Source: Panicum virgatum
Taxonomy: Eukaryota; Streptophyta; Magnoliopsida; Poales; Poaceae
NCBI RefSeq assembly: GCF_016808335.1
Contig: NC_053143.1
Location: 52,669,441-52,733,440, forward strand
Length of the DNA stretch: 64,000 bases
Direction: 5' to 3'
Shown here: one piece after another, positions 44,063 through 56,965 of the stretch
Position numbering within the stretch: position 1 is the first letter of the stretch
How the letters are laid out: each line of letters begins with the position of its first letter
Notes under the pieces: model-generated
The model's input: the letters and a program-made list of their open reading frames with translations, nothing else
The model's database searches: none
What the model was told of the DNA's origin: nothing
Program-made: the position numbers and the translations under genes

Positions 44063-44287
44063 GGACTTATTTAGTTTGCGAAATTTTTTGAATTTTAGTA
44101 CCACTTTCGTCGTTATTTGACAATTGATGTCTAATTATGGACTAATTAGGCTTAAAAGACTCGTCTCGTCATTTACAGTTAAACTGTGTAATGAGCTATA
44201 TTTCAATTGCATTTAACGCTCTATACATATGTTCAACGATTCGATATGACATGTACTGTTGGAATTTTTTTGGAACTAAACATGGCC
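44063..44287. mobile_element. Tourist-like MITE, copy 3 (TAA target)
   Basis: Left end ggacttatttagtttg, right end gaactaaacatggcc, with TAA on both sides (44060-44062 and 44288-44290). The interior shares gactaattaggcttaaaaga with the copy at 28257. Confidence 0.8.
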
Positions 44288-44290
44288 TAA

Positions 44291-44726
44291 GGCTATTTCC
44301 AACCATTCCCCCATCCAACTCCCCCTATATGTACTTTCTACTATATTTTACTACCTCCCTCCAAAAGATTCCTCCTCCTATAACTCCTTCTCTCCAACCA
44401 TTCCTCCCATATCTATTCCCCCTATATACTATCACTCATTAACTAACTATTTATTTATTGTTTTTGAATTTTAAAAAAATCATACAATATTTGTACTGTC
44501 ATAATACACATTATCATCATGTTACGGGGCTCAAATAAAATTAATATCGCGAAAAACGGTGTGATTAGAGATATAGAGGGAGTTGGAACTCACCCTATAT
44601 ACGAGGGGGAGTTTCAACTCCCCCCGCATATATGGGGAACTTTCGGGGAACTGTTGAATCGGATTCCCCCCAAACTCCCCCTACGTGGGGTGGGGGGACG
44701 TATAGAGGGCACCGCTGGAGGTAGCC
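44291..44726. mobile_element. Second TAA-flanked MITE, 436 bp
   Basis: Left end ggctatttccaacc and right end gctggaggtagcc are inverted relatives; TAA flanks at 44288-44290 and 44727-44729. It abuts the previous MITE, so the two share one TAA. A 3-bp TAA target points to PIF/Harbinger type. Confidence 0.75.
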
Positions 44727-44729
44727 TAA

Positions 44730-45044
44730 CAGATTTGATACTAATTCAGTGACCCCGTAAGTTTAAAATTACAATTTCAAATCTTGAAGCCCCAAAAGAA
44801 AAAAATGTATTCTTTTTTTTTGAAAATCTCCATGCCAACCTCCGGTGGGTCCCACCGACAAACACCCAACGAGGCAGCCAGCGAAGAAGGGAGAAAAGAC
44901 ACATCACCACACCACCCCCTCCCTTCTTCCCACCGCGTTGGTGCTTTCTCTCTCCTGATCTCCCACCGCGTCGGCCTCCCCGTTTCCCCCGTTCCCCTAC
45001 CTCGCCGGCGGCCGGCGGCCGGCGGGGCCGCCGCTCCAGCTCCC
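44730..45044 (+). promoter_or_regulatory. Promoter and leader of the auxilin-like gene
   Basis: AT-rich to about 44840, then a C-rich 5' leader with repeated ccgccgg before the ATG at 45045 (context cccATGGAC). The nearest transposon (MITE) ends 300 bp upstream. Confidence 0.4.
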
Positions 45045-48000
45045 ATGGACGGCATCGAGGGGCTCCTGGCCCGCGACTTCGGCGTGCGGCCGCAGGGCAA
45101 GGCGGCGCCCATGGCCGGCGCCGCCTCGCGCCCCGCCGCCGGATCTGCCGCCGCCGGCGCCGCCGCGTGGTCGTCCAATCCCGGCAGATCCGCCCCGGCA
45201 TCCTCCGCGGCGCCGTCCTACGACGACCTCTTCGGCGCCCCCGCCCCCTCCTCGGCTTCCTCCCTCCACTCGCTCTTCGACTCGTTCAAGGGCCCCGCCA
45301 CCACCACCAGCGCGGCGAGGGCCAAGCCGGCGCCTTCCTCGGCCCCGGTCTTCGACGACGACATCTTCGACGCGGTCCCAGGGCTGCGGCCCTCCTCCAA
45401 CTCCTCCGCGCGGTACGACGACAGCGTGTTCGGGGCCGCGGCCCCGGCGTACGACGACGTGTTCGCTGCCGGCACCCGCGCCGCGCCGCCGCCCGCCTAC
45501 GACGACGACGACAACCTCCTCGGGGGGTTCGCGAGCGCGCCACGGGCCGAGGAGAAGAGGAGGCCGGTTGCGGTTGACGACGAGGGGGACGACCTGCTCG
45601 GGGGGTTCGGGAGGAAGCCGGCGCCTGTGGAAGAGGAGGTGACCGGGGGCGCCGGGTTCGATGATCTGATCCCGAGGTTCGCGGGGAGCAGCCCGCCGAG
45701 GAGCAGGTGAGCAAGATCGAACCTTTCGTCATGTGGATCTGCATTTGGCATGGGTGATAACTCAGTTTGGTCGGAGCTCTCGGGCAATGTGAAGTTGGAT
45801 TGATTGAAGCGAAATGTGCAAGCTAGAATGCTAGATCCAATTATGCCTCGAATTACCATTTACAGTGCGAGAAGCTCGTGCTAAGTAGGTGATTAAGTTG
45901 AGCAGCTTTAGCAGTATTCCTTTGTTGCATGCTTTGTGCTGATGTTGTGAAATACAATCCATCTTAATTATGTTCCATTACATTTTTGCCCCAGTTGCCA
46001 TGTGTCTGCAATCCATTGCTAAAGCTTTTCTAATGTGCCATACCATAATGTCTGGTAGCTTTAGATTCAATACTGATATGCTCAACTCCTGCTGACGCCA
46101 CATGAAAGTTCTATATTGATCAGAGAACTTGAGGAGGCTTCCTTACTAAAGTAACCGTTGAAATGCTTGAATGGTAAAACAGGTTTACATACTTGTTCAA
46201 TAGAAAATGTTGTCTTTCATTTGTTACATATCATTCAGGTAGTATAATTCCACATTCCCTGTGGTATCTCACATTTTGGCCCTTGAACTCTCTTGTGTGT
46301 ATGCACATCTATTGCAGTATTATTGAATGAATGGATTGTGAAATCAGTGACATCTTTTCCTCTCTCTTAAAGTTAGCTGCAATAACTTTCCAAATTGTTC
46401 TAAACCAATGTGTTTTACTCCTGACAATTTCTCATGGTTACTTTACTTTTCAGGAACGCTAATGATGATAACAAAATGAAGCCACCAGTTCCAACTTCTA
46501 AATCGACAGCTAGCATGGTAGATGACCCATTTGTTGTTCTAGAAACAGCCTCTGCTTCAGGTTCTGCGTATACATCCCCAGGAAGATCTGCAGATCCCTT
46601 GGAAGATCTGGATAAGCCTGCAAACTCTGAAGGCAAGGCTGCTGCTGATAGTTTATTTGAGGAACCAGTTGCTTTTGACCAGGCCCCAAAATCAGATCCT
46701 TTGTTTACTTCTGAAATCAATGGTCATGCCAAGGACAGGAACCCATCAAGCATAGACCGAGATTCCAGTCATTCAATGGATAGAAATCCAGCACGTCAAT
46801 CTTCTATGGATGACCTTGGTAACGTCATGCCTAAGTCACAGTCTGCAAGGTATTCTGATATTCATGGTAATGATATGGAGGATCAATCACCAAGATCTAC
46901 TGAATCTGAAGATGATATATGGCTTACAGTTTCTGAGATTCCCCTTTTCACACAACCAACTACTGCTCCGCCACCTTCCCGATCACCACCTCTTCTTAAG
47001 CAAAAAACAGTGGGAGCGAATGCAAATGGAAAGGAGAATGGGCATGTTCGTCGGTCGAGTCAAAATCACAACCATTACACTGATTTGCCAAAGCAACCAG
47101 AGGTTTCTTCAGTAGATGACCTGGAAGGTTTTGCCATGGGCAAACCTCAAATGCCTGCTTATGATAAAAATGTTTTTGATGAAGATTTTGAAATAAGTTC
47201 ATCTGATCGTGAAGAGAAAGATAGGCAAGAAAGGTTGGAACAAGAAAGGGAAATGAGACTGAGGGAGGAAATGGAGAGAGAGCGGAGAAGACTTGAAAAG
47301 GAGAGACAGATGGAACAACAAAGAGAAAGAGAGATAGAAAGACAAGCAGTGGAGAGGGCTACAAAAGAGGCACGGGAGAGAGCAGCCACTGAAGCTCGTG
47401 CAAAAGCTGAAAGAGAGGCCCGCCAGCGTGCACAGCGTGCTGCTGTGCAAAGGGTTCAACAGGAAGCCCGTGAGAGAGCTGCGACCGAGGCCAAAGAAAG
47501 AGCAGCTAGGGTTGCTGCTGAAGCCAAGGAGAGGGCTGCTGCCGAAGCAAAGGAGAGGGCTGCTGCTGAGGTGAAGGAGAGGGCCGCCGCTGAAGCTAAG
47601 GAGAGGGAATGGGCTGCTGCTAGGGAGAGGGCTGCAGCTGAAAGAGCTGCTGCTGAGAGAGCTCAGCAAGAAGCAAGGAGGAGAGCTGAAAGAGCTGCAG
47701 TGGAAAGAGCTGCTGCTGAGGCTCGAGAAAGGCAGGCAGCAGCAGCAGCTGCTGCTGCAAGAGAAAAACAGGCAAGAGAAAAACAGAGCACACCAGATGA
47801 TCTTGAATCATTCTTTGGTGCGGATGCTCGTGCCAGTAGTGCACCGAAGCAGAGGGCTCCAACCCCAACAGTGGTAAGTGCATCTATCAAAATGTTCACA
47901 TGTAAAAAACTGTTTGCAGAGCAGTTATTCTGTTACCTTTTGCTAATATTTGATGTCATAGGATTCTATGTTCGGTTCTGGAGCTCAAGTTAGGGGAACT

Positions 48001-50087
48001 GCTAATGGATCACAGAGGGCAGCATCAACCTCGGCATCTGTAAGAAAAGCATCATCAGCCTCACTTTTTGGGGATGATTTGTCTGACTTATTTGGAGGTA
48101 CTACTCTTCCGAAATTATTAGTTCGATAAATTTTCTGTAGTATCATATTCCTAAATTTTCTGTCTCTGTGATTCTTTATATCATATTTCGTCTTTTCAGC
48201 CCCTGCATCATCTGATGTATTCCAAGAAGTTGAGGGGGAGAGTGAAGAACGAAGGCGTGCTAGGCTAGAACGTCACCAGAGGACCCATGAACGAGCGGTA
48301 ATGTTCTTTAATTTCAAATTAGAAAGAAAAGAATAGTCTTTATTCTTGCTATCAATGATTATTTGTTCCAATAATGCGGTCGGCTTCTTCCATGTTGTAT
48401 AAGCCTACCTTTTTCTTGTTATAAATAAATGTAGTTTTCGTCCTCTCTTACTATTTATCGTTTTGTCAATACTGTAATCTCCAGGCAAAAGCTCTGGCTG
48501 AGAAGAATGAACGAGATATGCAGGTTCAGAGGGAGCAGGCAGAGAGAGATGTAAGTGCTATGCTGCCAATATATGTAGCACTTGATTCTGTGTATTAGTT
48601 GATGTCAACACTCAACAGTCTTCATTGTGCCGCTTTTGTCAATCTATTTCACTTCATAATCCTGGTGGCGTTTCTTAGTTCACATGCTCACAGTGCATCT
48701 GGCCCCCTCTAACTACACCTTTTTGGTTGCTGATACTCCATTTGTTTTCTTTGTACTTTCTGAATTTCCAGAGAATTGGTGACACACTTGATTCTGAAAT
48801 TAAGAGGTGGTCTGCTGGAAAAGAGGGCAACTTGCGTGCTTTATTGTCAACTTTACAATATGTGAGTTGGCGGTACTTTTGCGGTTTTGCCACTGCGAAG
48901 TGTGAAGTTATACTGCATGTGTTTTGGTGCTAATATTCTTTTTGATTATTTAAATATTTCATTTTGTGCTACAAATATCATTCATTACATATTGATTCAA
49001 CACTGCAGAGATTTGGCTTGCTTGGCTTTTAGTTTTGGTTAATGCTGCCAATATCTTGATACCAGTTAATACTAACCTCATTTGTATGTGCCTTAGAACT
49101 GTAATATAATATTCCGTGTTTGTACTAAAGAACATATTCACCTTTCAACCTTGGAACAGTAATGAAAGCAAAGTTTACCTCCCAATAAAAAGTAAGCTCT
49201 CTATTAAGAAAATCCTTGATGGTCCACAGATAATAGTAATATTGGTGGATTTGCTAAACTTTCTCTATTGGTGAATTGTTTATTTCATTTATCAGTAGTC
49301 TCTGATGCGGATCTAATTGCTCAGTCGATTCAAGTCCCGTAAATCTAACATTAACTTCACAATTATTATTGCTAAAAAATAAATAATGAATGCCTCATAA
49401 GCTCAGTTCATTTGGTTCAATACTTCTTACAAAATAGCTGGATGACTGTAAGTTACATAAAAATATTTCATTTACTAATTGAAACCTTTTTTCTGAGCAG
49501 ATACTTTGGCCAGAATCTGGGTGGCAAGCTGTATCCTTGACTGATTTGATTACTGGTGCTGCTGTTAAAAAGCAGTACAGGAAGGCGACATTGTGCATTC
49601 ATCCTGATAAGGTGCAACAGAAGGGTGCAACTCTTCAGCAGAAATATATTGCCGAGAAAGTCTTTGATATCCTTAAGGTGTGTATCAACTCCTCTAATTT
49701 CATATGAAACCTAAGTTAGGTTCAGCTATACAGCCATATAGGAGAATTATCACTGTTGCTTACTAATAATTTGTTAAACAACATATATGCTGACATAAGT
49801 TTTCCTGAACTACTACATGTTTGTGTTTCATTGTAAACAAACCAAAGAGCTCTGAAGGAATGAAGTGGTATTTAGCTTTTGTAACTACTAAGGTTAATGC
49901 GATTACATTATAGATAGTGCATTTACGGCCAAGTTCTGGATATCCATTCTTACATCTTGTTTGATTCTCTTAAGGGTATTTCTGTTGTCAATGTGATTGC
50001 CCTTGTGACATTTTTACTTAAATCTTTGACTACCTTTTTGTTTAACAGGAGGCATGGAACAAATTCAATTCCGAAGAGCTCTTCTGA
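45045..50087 (+). CDS. Auxilin-like J-domain protein (clathrin uncoating cofactor), 8 exons, with a 2-nt phase break
   Basis: Exons: 45045-45706, 46454-47873, 47962-48097, 48200-48297, 48485-48548, 48772-48861, 49501-49677, 50049-50087. The N-terminal part ([16 protein letters not shown]) has repeated acidic FDD/YDD/DLLGGF motifs ([22 protein letters not shown]) of the kind that bind clathrin or adaptors. A long Glu/Arg/Ala coiled coil follows (about residues 410-650), then DDLESFFG. The C-terminal J domain has [20 protein letters not shown] with the HPD loop that stimulates Hsp70, ending [11 protein letters not shown]. This is the layout of plant auxilin-related proteins, which recruit Hsc70 to strip clathrin coats. 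All phases agree except exon 5: it is 64 nt and ends in phase 1, while exon 6 ([13 protein letters not shown]) needs phase 0. As read, splicing makes a stop (T|AG) before the J domain; one lost AG unit in gcagagagat would explain it. Confidence 0.8.
48549..49500 (+). other. Introns around exon 6 of the auxilin-like gene
   Basis: Ordinary AT-rich introns (48549-48771 and 48862-49500) with GTAAGT and GTGAGT donors; no other feature. Confidence 0.5.
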
Positions 50088-50365
50088 AGCAGTATCTGTG
50101 AATATGCGTCTGGACAGCTTAACTGTATATCGACACAAAGCGTTGGAGTAGCAAAGATACAAATGAACAAAGCGAAAGGTTCACTACAATTGTCACTGTT
50201 TAACATATTCTGTTCAATTATCCATCCCTTGTACTCTGCCCTTGCCCTGTATGTGTTCACTCCATGGTACCTCCACTGCCACAACTCTATATGTAGCCTT
50301 GTGTTTATTTGAGAGCTAATGTCATGCCTTCTTTACCCTTTCTTTCTGATAGTTTTTACAGGGTG

Positions 50366-50451
50366 ATTTACCTCACAAAACCAGGATTACACTGTCGAGG
50401 TGCTGTACGTGTGCAACCCCGCGACGCGGCGGTGGGCTCGCCTGCCGCCGC
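50366..50451 (+). pseudogene. F-box-associated gene remnant, part 1 (left of CACTA)
   Basis: An open stretch ending VLYVCNPATRRWARLPPP, a typical start of a plant F-box-associated beta-propeller domain. The F-box itself and the rest of the 5' end are missing; upstream sequence is the 3' flank of the auxilin-like gene, with an in-frame stop at 50363-50365. The coding frame runs straight into the CACTA insertion. Confidence 0.7.
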
Positions 50452-50469
50452 CACTACCGGAAACCGCGA

Positions 50470-50960
50470 GTTCGCCTAAGGTTTGCCGTGTGCTATTCAT
50501 CGGGCACACCGGGCACACGGCGAATAGCCAATTTGCCGTGCGTATAAACTAAACACACGGCGAACCAAAAGCACACGGCGAAGCCACAGTTCGCTGTGTG
50601 CTCCTGGACAGGCACACGGCGAAGCCACAGTTCGCCGTGTGCCACAGCCACGACACACGGCGAAGCGGGCTCCACGTGCGCCGATGTTAACGGCCGTGGG
50701 CTGCAGCTCAACGCCGTTAATTTTCGCCGTGTGCCAGAGGCTAGCACACAGCGAACCTAGCTCTTTGCCGTGTGCCTCGGGGCAGCACACGGCGACGTGA
50801 TGGCCCCGTTAACCCATTCCTAACGGCTCGTGGACGACGTGTCCTTTGCCGTGTGCTGGAGTAAGGCACACGGCAAAGGTAAGAGTTTGCCGTGTGCTAG
50901 GGTAAGGCACACGGCAAACATTAGATTTTGCCGTGTGCTTACCCTTTTGCACACGACAAA
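50470..50960. repeat. Left subterminal repeats of the CACTA element
   Basis: About fifteen copies of gccgtgtg or its complement cacacggc, mostly paired as inverted repeats about 15-20 bp apart. In the En/Spm family such repeats are the binding sites of the element's second protein. A smaller group follows at 51535-51725, just before the transcribed leader. Confidence 0.9.
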
Positions 50961-50999
50961 ATAAAAGTAACAGTTCGAACCCACTGAACTAGCTCATGA

Positions 51000-53199
51000 A
51001 TACAAATATTATGGATAAATGTTTATAAATTATATAAATTCGAAACGTGAACTAAAAATTATGAAATTTGTCATGATATCATGTCATCATATATGGAGTC
51101 TCTGGTAAAAATATGGTTGGATTTATTAACTTTTTTCACAAACGCTGCTTACAATCTGTTGTTTCTCCGGAAAAGATCCATATACTTTTAAAGATTTAAG
51201 TTACGTGTGTATGCGTAATGATTTGCAAGTATTAATTTGAGTTCTAAACTTTTTATATGGGCAATACACCACATAAAAGTAGTTCATGTTCAATCATGAT
51301 AATTTTCTGAATTTGTTTGCCAATTTTTAAATTTTTTAGTACTATTAGAATTAAAGTCGGAATATTCAAATTGAGATATACATGCATAGAAAAATATAAA
51401 ATTTTGAAATAAACACTTCTAGTGATATGTTTAGTTAATTTGATAATACTTTGCAATGTATATTTCGTTAAATTTAGTGAAACATGTTTGGAAATCAAAT
51501 TAGTTGAATTAATGGATGAAAAGAAATAAGGTTTGTCGTGTGCCAACTTGACACACGGCAAAGTAGTGGTTGTGCCGTGTTTTTTTTTTGCAAAGAATCA
51601 TTTGAAATTGAAAATAAAAAAAAGATTGCCGTGTGCCCAGATCCAGGACACATCCAGGACACACGGCGAACACTCATTTCGCGTGTGCCCCCTTGTTCGC
51701 CGTGTGTCCTAGATCCGACACACGGCGAACTATCGGGCACTTAGCCGTTTTCGGTCTGCGTCCGCTCACACTCTCACACTCTCTCGCCCTCGAGCTCACC
51801 CAGTCAACGCGCCGCCGCCCAACGCCCCCGGCCGCACACGCCCCCGGCCGCCGAGCTCCGCCCTCGGCCGTCAAGCTCCGCCCTCGGCCGCCCGACGCGC
51901 CCGGCCGGCGGGCTCCGGCCCGACGCGCAGCCGAGCCCCCCGCCACGACGCCCTCGGCCGCGGAGCCTGCCCCTGCCGAGCTCCGCCCCTGCTAGGTCAG
52001 ATTTTTTGCTTGATCTTTTTGGTGTCAGAGTTAATTAGGAAGATAGAAGAAAATCGCTACATGCATGGTGATGCTTGCCGACTGCGAATTCGAAAGTGCA
52101 GGCCACATTGCATTTGTAGTGCACACTGCACCAGCGCGTAGACCATGGAAGATTTATTTGCTGATAATTATCTATCGATTCCCTTTGGTTAATTAGTAAA
52201 GTCCAGTCTCCAATGCCTTGTCAGAAAGAAATGCAGTATCTGAAACAAATATAGCAGCGAAGCATTGATGTTGTGTGTGTTTTCTTTAGCGTACTCCATT
52301 TTACTACTGTTGAGAGTAATTGGAAAACTAACTCTGATACCAGAAGGACTCGGGACCATGCATGCATGGGCCGGTGTTAATACAAATAGAGCTCTTTAAA
52401 GATTTAAAGATTTAGTACTCTACTAAACATGGGATCAAGATCATACTTTAATATAGTAATCAGAGACTCGCTACTGTGCTCCATCATTTTGCATTGCTAA
52501 GCTTAAGCAAACTGCTTATCCTACTGTTTACTTCCATGGCTCAAACTTTGATCAACAAAAATAAATAGCTCCTGAAATATTGAAATTTTGCTTTGCCACA
52601 ATTAGTAACCGGTCGAACTCACTGTCCCCACTGTGATGTATTGAAGTAATTCGAGTGGCGATATTGAAATTTTCAATTGACACAATTTTGTTAATTAGAT
52701 TGGGACAAGGAGGAGGGAGGACGACGACGAGGAGGAGGCCACGCCGCGCACGCCGTCGAGCCCATAGGTGAGAAGCATAAGCAACCCTTGCTTTTCGTAT
52801 TATGTTCGTAGCTGACGTAACTTAGGCGTCTCCCGTTCGAAAGAGATAGGTACGGAATATGCAAATCTTTGCATATCTATATCCGTATCTGTTTCGAATT
52901 GTCCACGCTATTTGGACAGCCCAAGTGTGTGTAGATATGGTTAGTTTTCATGATCTACTCTGATCCGTGCCAGAGTTTTGGCATCACCTCCCTGTTGTTC
53001 TCCAGATACACAATCTCCTTGACAGGACGTGTATTTGGAGAGCAGCGGGGAGGTGCTGCCGAAATTCTGTCTCGGCTAGGAGTGGATCATGGAAACCAAC
53101 CATAAGTACGCATCCTGGGGTGGGATTAGGACTTATCTTCACCTATTAGAGTTTGTTAGACATAATCGATTTTTAAATTTCTTGCTCGTATGTTAAAGG
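51000..53199 (+). other. 5' non-coding part of the CACTA element
   Basis: 51000-51530 is AT-rich spacer. 51740-51995 is C-rich and probably the transcript leader (donor near 52000). 52690-52766 is a GGA-rich exon-like piece ending in cccatag|gtgag. The tnp2 start codon follows at 53200. Confidence 0.5.
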
Positions 53200-56100
53200 A
53201 TGGATGACCGTGAGTGGATGTACAAGGGCTGGCAGAGCGAACAAGTGTATATTGAGTTTGCTCTAAAGGTCAATGACTTTTTGGAAAAGGCATTTGATAG
53301 AGGACAGAGTAGAATGCCGTGTCCATACACCAAGTGTCAAAATAGGATACATCAATCACAACTCACTATGTGTAAACATATTATCCCAAATGGGTTTGTG
53401 GAAAACTATACCCGGTGGAACTGCCATGGTGAAACCCATCGTGCGAGAGAAGAGGTAGTCAGACAACGCATCGATGATTATGATGCTGATGCTAGTTGCG
53501 CAGACATGTTAGCAGACTTTCATGAAGCACACTTCGAAGAAGGACCTAGAGAGGAACCGCCAGAGCCTACGGCAAAGCAGTATTACGACATGTTGTCTGC
53601 GGCACAGAAACCACTTCACCAGCATACCAATGTTTCTCAGTTCGATGCTATTGCACGCGTACTGGCCCTAAAGTCTGAGTGTGGCATTAGTCGAGATGGC
53701 TTCGACAAAATGTTGACGGTTTTTGGTAGTCTGCTTTCGGAAGGACACATTCTTCCAAAGAGCATGTACGAGGCACAAAAACTTCTTCGTAGTCTTAAGA
53801 TGCCATATGAGAAGATACATGTTTGTCAGAAGGGATGCATATTGTTTAGGAAAGAACATGCAGACACAAATTACTGTACAAAATGTAAATCATCTCGGTG
53901 GCTGGAGGTAGATTCTGGTGATGGTCAAAAGAAACAGCTCAAAATCCCCGTTAAAATCGTACGGTACCTTCCATTCATACCGAGAATCCAACGTCTGTTC
54001 ATGACCGAGGATTCAGCACAACAGATGAGATGACACAAAAACGGCAAACGCTACCGTCCTGAGAAGATGATACATCCATCCGATGGTGAAGCATGGAAAC
54101 ATTTTGACAGGTGTCACACAATGAAAGCTCTGGAGGCTCGAAATGTACATGTTGCGTTGAAACAGATGGATTCAATCCTTATGGAATGACGGCTGCCCCG
54201 TACAGTTGTTGGCCCGTATTTGTTATCCCCCTCAACCTCCCCCCTGGAGTTATCTTTCAACGGCAGAACATATTCTTGTCGTTGATAATTCCTGGATATC
54301 CGGGCGATAATATGAGTGTGTATATGGAGCCTCTTATTGACGATTTGCTCCATGCTTGGGAGGAAGGTGTATGGACATATGACCGAGCTACAAAGACAAA
54401 GTTCAAAATGCGAGTGTGGTACATGTACTCCCTGCATGACTTGCCAGCGTATGCGATATTCTGCAGCTGGTGTGTGCACGAGAAGTTCCCTTGCCCAGTA
54501 TGCAAAACAGCTATGAGGTTCATCTGGTTGGCGAAGGGTGGCAAGTATTCTTCGTTCGACAAGCACCGACAATTCCTCCCTATTTACCATCCATTCCGAC
54601 ATGACATCAACAACTTTACGAAAGGTGTCGTGGTTGATGAACCTCCACCGCAGATGATGTCAGGTGTCGCGGTCCGTGAGTGGTTACAGTCGCTGAGGGT
54701 TAAAGAAGGTGGTGGTTTTGTGGGTTATGGCGATGAACATGCATGGACTCAGAAGTCGGGCCTGTGGAGGCTCCCCTACATGGATGATCTTCTTCCTCAT
54801 AACATTGATATGATGCACTCGGAAAAATATTGCTGAGGCACTCTGGGGTACAATCATGGACATTCTTGATAAAACAAAGGACAATGTTAAGGCCCGAGTG
54901 GATCAAGCTAGTTTATGCGATAGACCAAAACTGAATATTCCGCCACCCAAAGATGGTAAGAAATGGAAAAATCCTGCAGCTGATTTCGTCCTGAAGAAGC
55001 ACCAAAGGTAAGAAGTACTAGAATGGTTCCAGACTTCAATGTTCCCCAATGGGTATGCAGCGAATCTAATGAAAGGGGTGAACTTATCTACTATGCGAAT
55101 CAATGGGCTGAAGAGTCATGACTACCACATATGGATTGAGCGGCTTCTTCCGGTGATGGTTCGAGGCTATCTCCCTGACCATGTCTGGCAAGTGCTAGCG
55201 GAGTTAAGCAATTTCTTCCACCAGCTATGTGCTAAGGAGTTGTCTCGGGCTGTAGTTGAACAAATGGAAAAATTGGCCCCTGTGTTGCTTTGTAAGTTGG
55301 AGAAAATCTTTCCACCCGGCTTCTTCAATCCGATGCAGCATATGATTTTGCACCTCCCGTATGAGGCACGGATGGGGGGACTGTTCAGGGACGTTGGTGC
55401 TACTCGATCGAGAGACAACAAAAAATCCTTCGAACCAAATGCAAAAATAAATGCAAAATAGAAGCTTCCATTGCAGAAGCATACATTCTGGATGAGGTCT
55501 CGAACTACACAACAAAATACTATAGTGAAACTCTTCCAAGCGTGCACAATCCACTCACTCGTTACAATGAAGCCGAAAATAAAACGAACCTTAGCCTATT
55601 CAAAGGGCAACTTGAAAGTGCAAGTGGTGCGACTCCTAAGGCCTTGCTCAATGAAGAGTTGCGCACTATCATGATGTATGTGTTGACGAACCTAGTGGAA
55701 GTCGTGCCGTACATACAGTAAGTTCTCAACAAACTATTTCCTCGAGTATTAACTGTTCTGCATCCAACCCCCTTTACCTCTCGTTTATATAGGGAATTTA
55801 CTCAATAATTCTGGCGTCGCTGAAGAGATCCAACTCCGCAGGAAGTTGACGTCCTTCTTAAATCCGGTGCGGGACAAAGAGCCCCCGATTTCATTTCTTG
55901 GTTCAAGCACAAGGTATAACAAACCATCATGCTTGTTAGACATTTGAAGTTTCTTATCCGTGCGAATAGTATGACAAATCATCATGCTTCTACCTGCAGG
56001 CCCAAAATGACACGTCTATGTGTCCCGAGTTGAGACAGGTTGCCAACGGTTGTGCCTATAGGGTCTTGTCATATTCCGGTTATGACGTTAATGGATATCG

Positions 56101-56777
56101 CTTTCACACAAGAAGCCACGAGTAGAGTCGGCCCAATCGAAGAACAACAAATTCCGGAGTTTGTACGACAGCCCTTGATGGGGTCGAGTATTATGGCATA
56201 ATTGAAGAAATCTATGAACTCACATTTCATGGTTGCAAACCTCTTAAGCCTGTCATATTCAAATGCCATTGGTTTGATCCTAACGAAGTGCGACGGACCC
56301 CTCATCTCGGCCTAGTCGAAATTCGCCAGTCATCAGTGTATCCAGGAGACGATGTGTATATTGTATTATCTCTCATATCCGTGCAAAACTGACGATCGCC
56401 TTATGGGTTGGGACGTTGTGTATAAGGTATCACCACACGGTAAAGTACCTATTCCAAATAATGAGGATTACAACATAGACCCAAACACATATGACGGGGA
56501 ATTCTTTCAAGAAGATGGGCTTGAAGGACATTTTGAGATAGACTTAACCGGAGTGATCGAAATGGAAGTACACGATGATGAAATGGTTGATGACGAGGAC
56601 GCTGGTGAGGAGGTTCGTAATGCGAAGGACCTAGAATTACTTGAGCGATTACAATTAGGCAATGACAATGAGGATGAAATTCCACCGTTAGAGCACGGGC
56701 TTGAACTTCTCGACTTGCGTGATAGTGATGATGAGACATATGATCTAGCTAATCCCGATGAAGATGATTATTTCTAA
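53200..56777 (+). pseudogene. CACTA tnp2 transposase, broken
   Basis: The N-terminus (MDDREWMYKGWQSEQVYIEF, then MPCPYTKCQN and NGFVENYTRW) is the transposase-associated domain (PF13963-like). The catalytic tnp2 domain follows (PF02992-like: TDGFNPYGMTAAPYSCWPVF near 54160, YPGDNMSVYMEPLIDDLLH near 54297, CPVCKTAM near 54494). Next is DUF4218-like sequence (GLKSHDYHIWIERLLPVMVR near 55107, FFNPMQHMILHLPYEARMGG near 55321), DUF4216-like sequence (YYGIIEEIYELTFHGCKPLK near 56190, FKCHWFDP) and an acidic tail ending at 56777. Breaks: a TGA at 54032-54034 where a Trp codon is expected, frame changes near 54165, 54828 and 55455, a TAA at 55010-55012, and more stops near 55805 and 56122. No transposase can be made. 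Confidence 0.9.
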
Positions 56778-56965
56778 TACATGTATGATCCGTACTAATT
56801 GATTTATTAATGTTACTTTCTAATGATGTCACATTTATTTTTTTTCTCTTTATAAGATCGTTTTGTATATATGTGCTGATTGGTTTACTATTTTTAATTG
56901 CAGGTGATTGAAGAAAGATGCTGGGCGGCGGACTTCAATGATCGGTCGCCTCACTGTACAGAAGA

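Noticed and set aside
47159..47899. Leu/Ser/Ala-rich minus-strand ORFs
   Set aside because: Shadows of the auxilin-like coiled coil, which is strongly biased in codon content.
50470..50960. Regularly spaced inverted repeats looking CRISPR-like
   Set aside because: Plant nuclear context; they lie next to CACTA termini and recur at the other end in both orientations, which is the subterminal repeat pattern.
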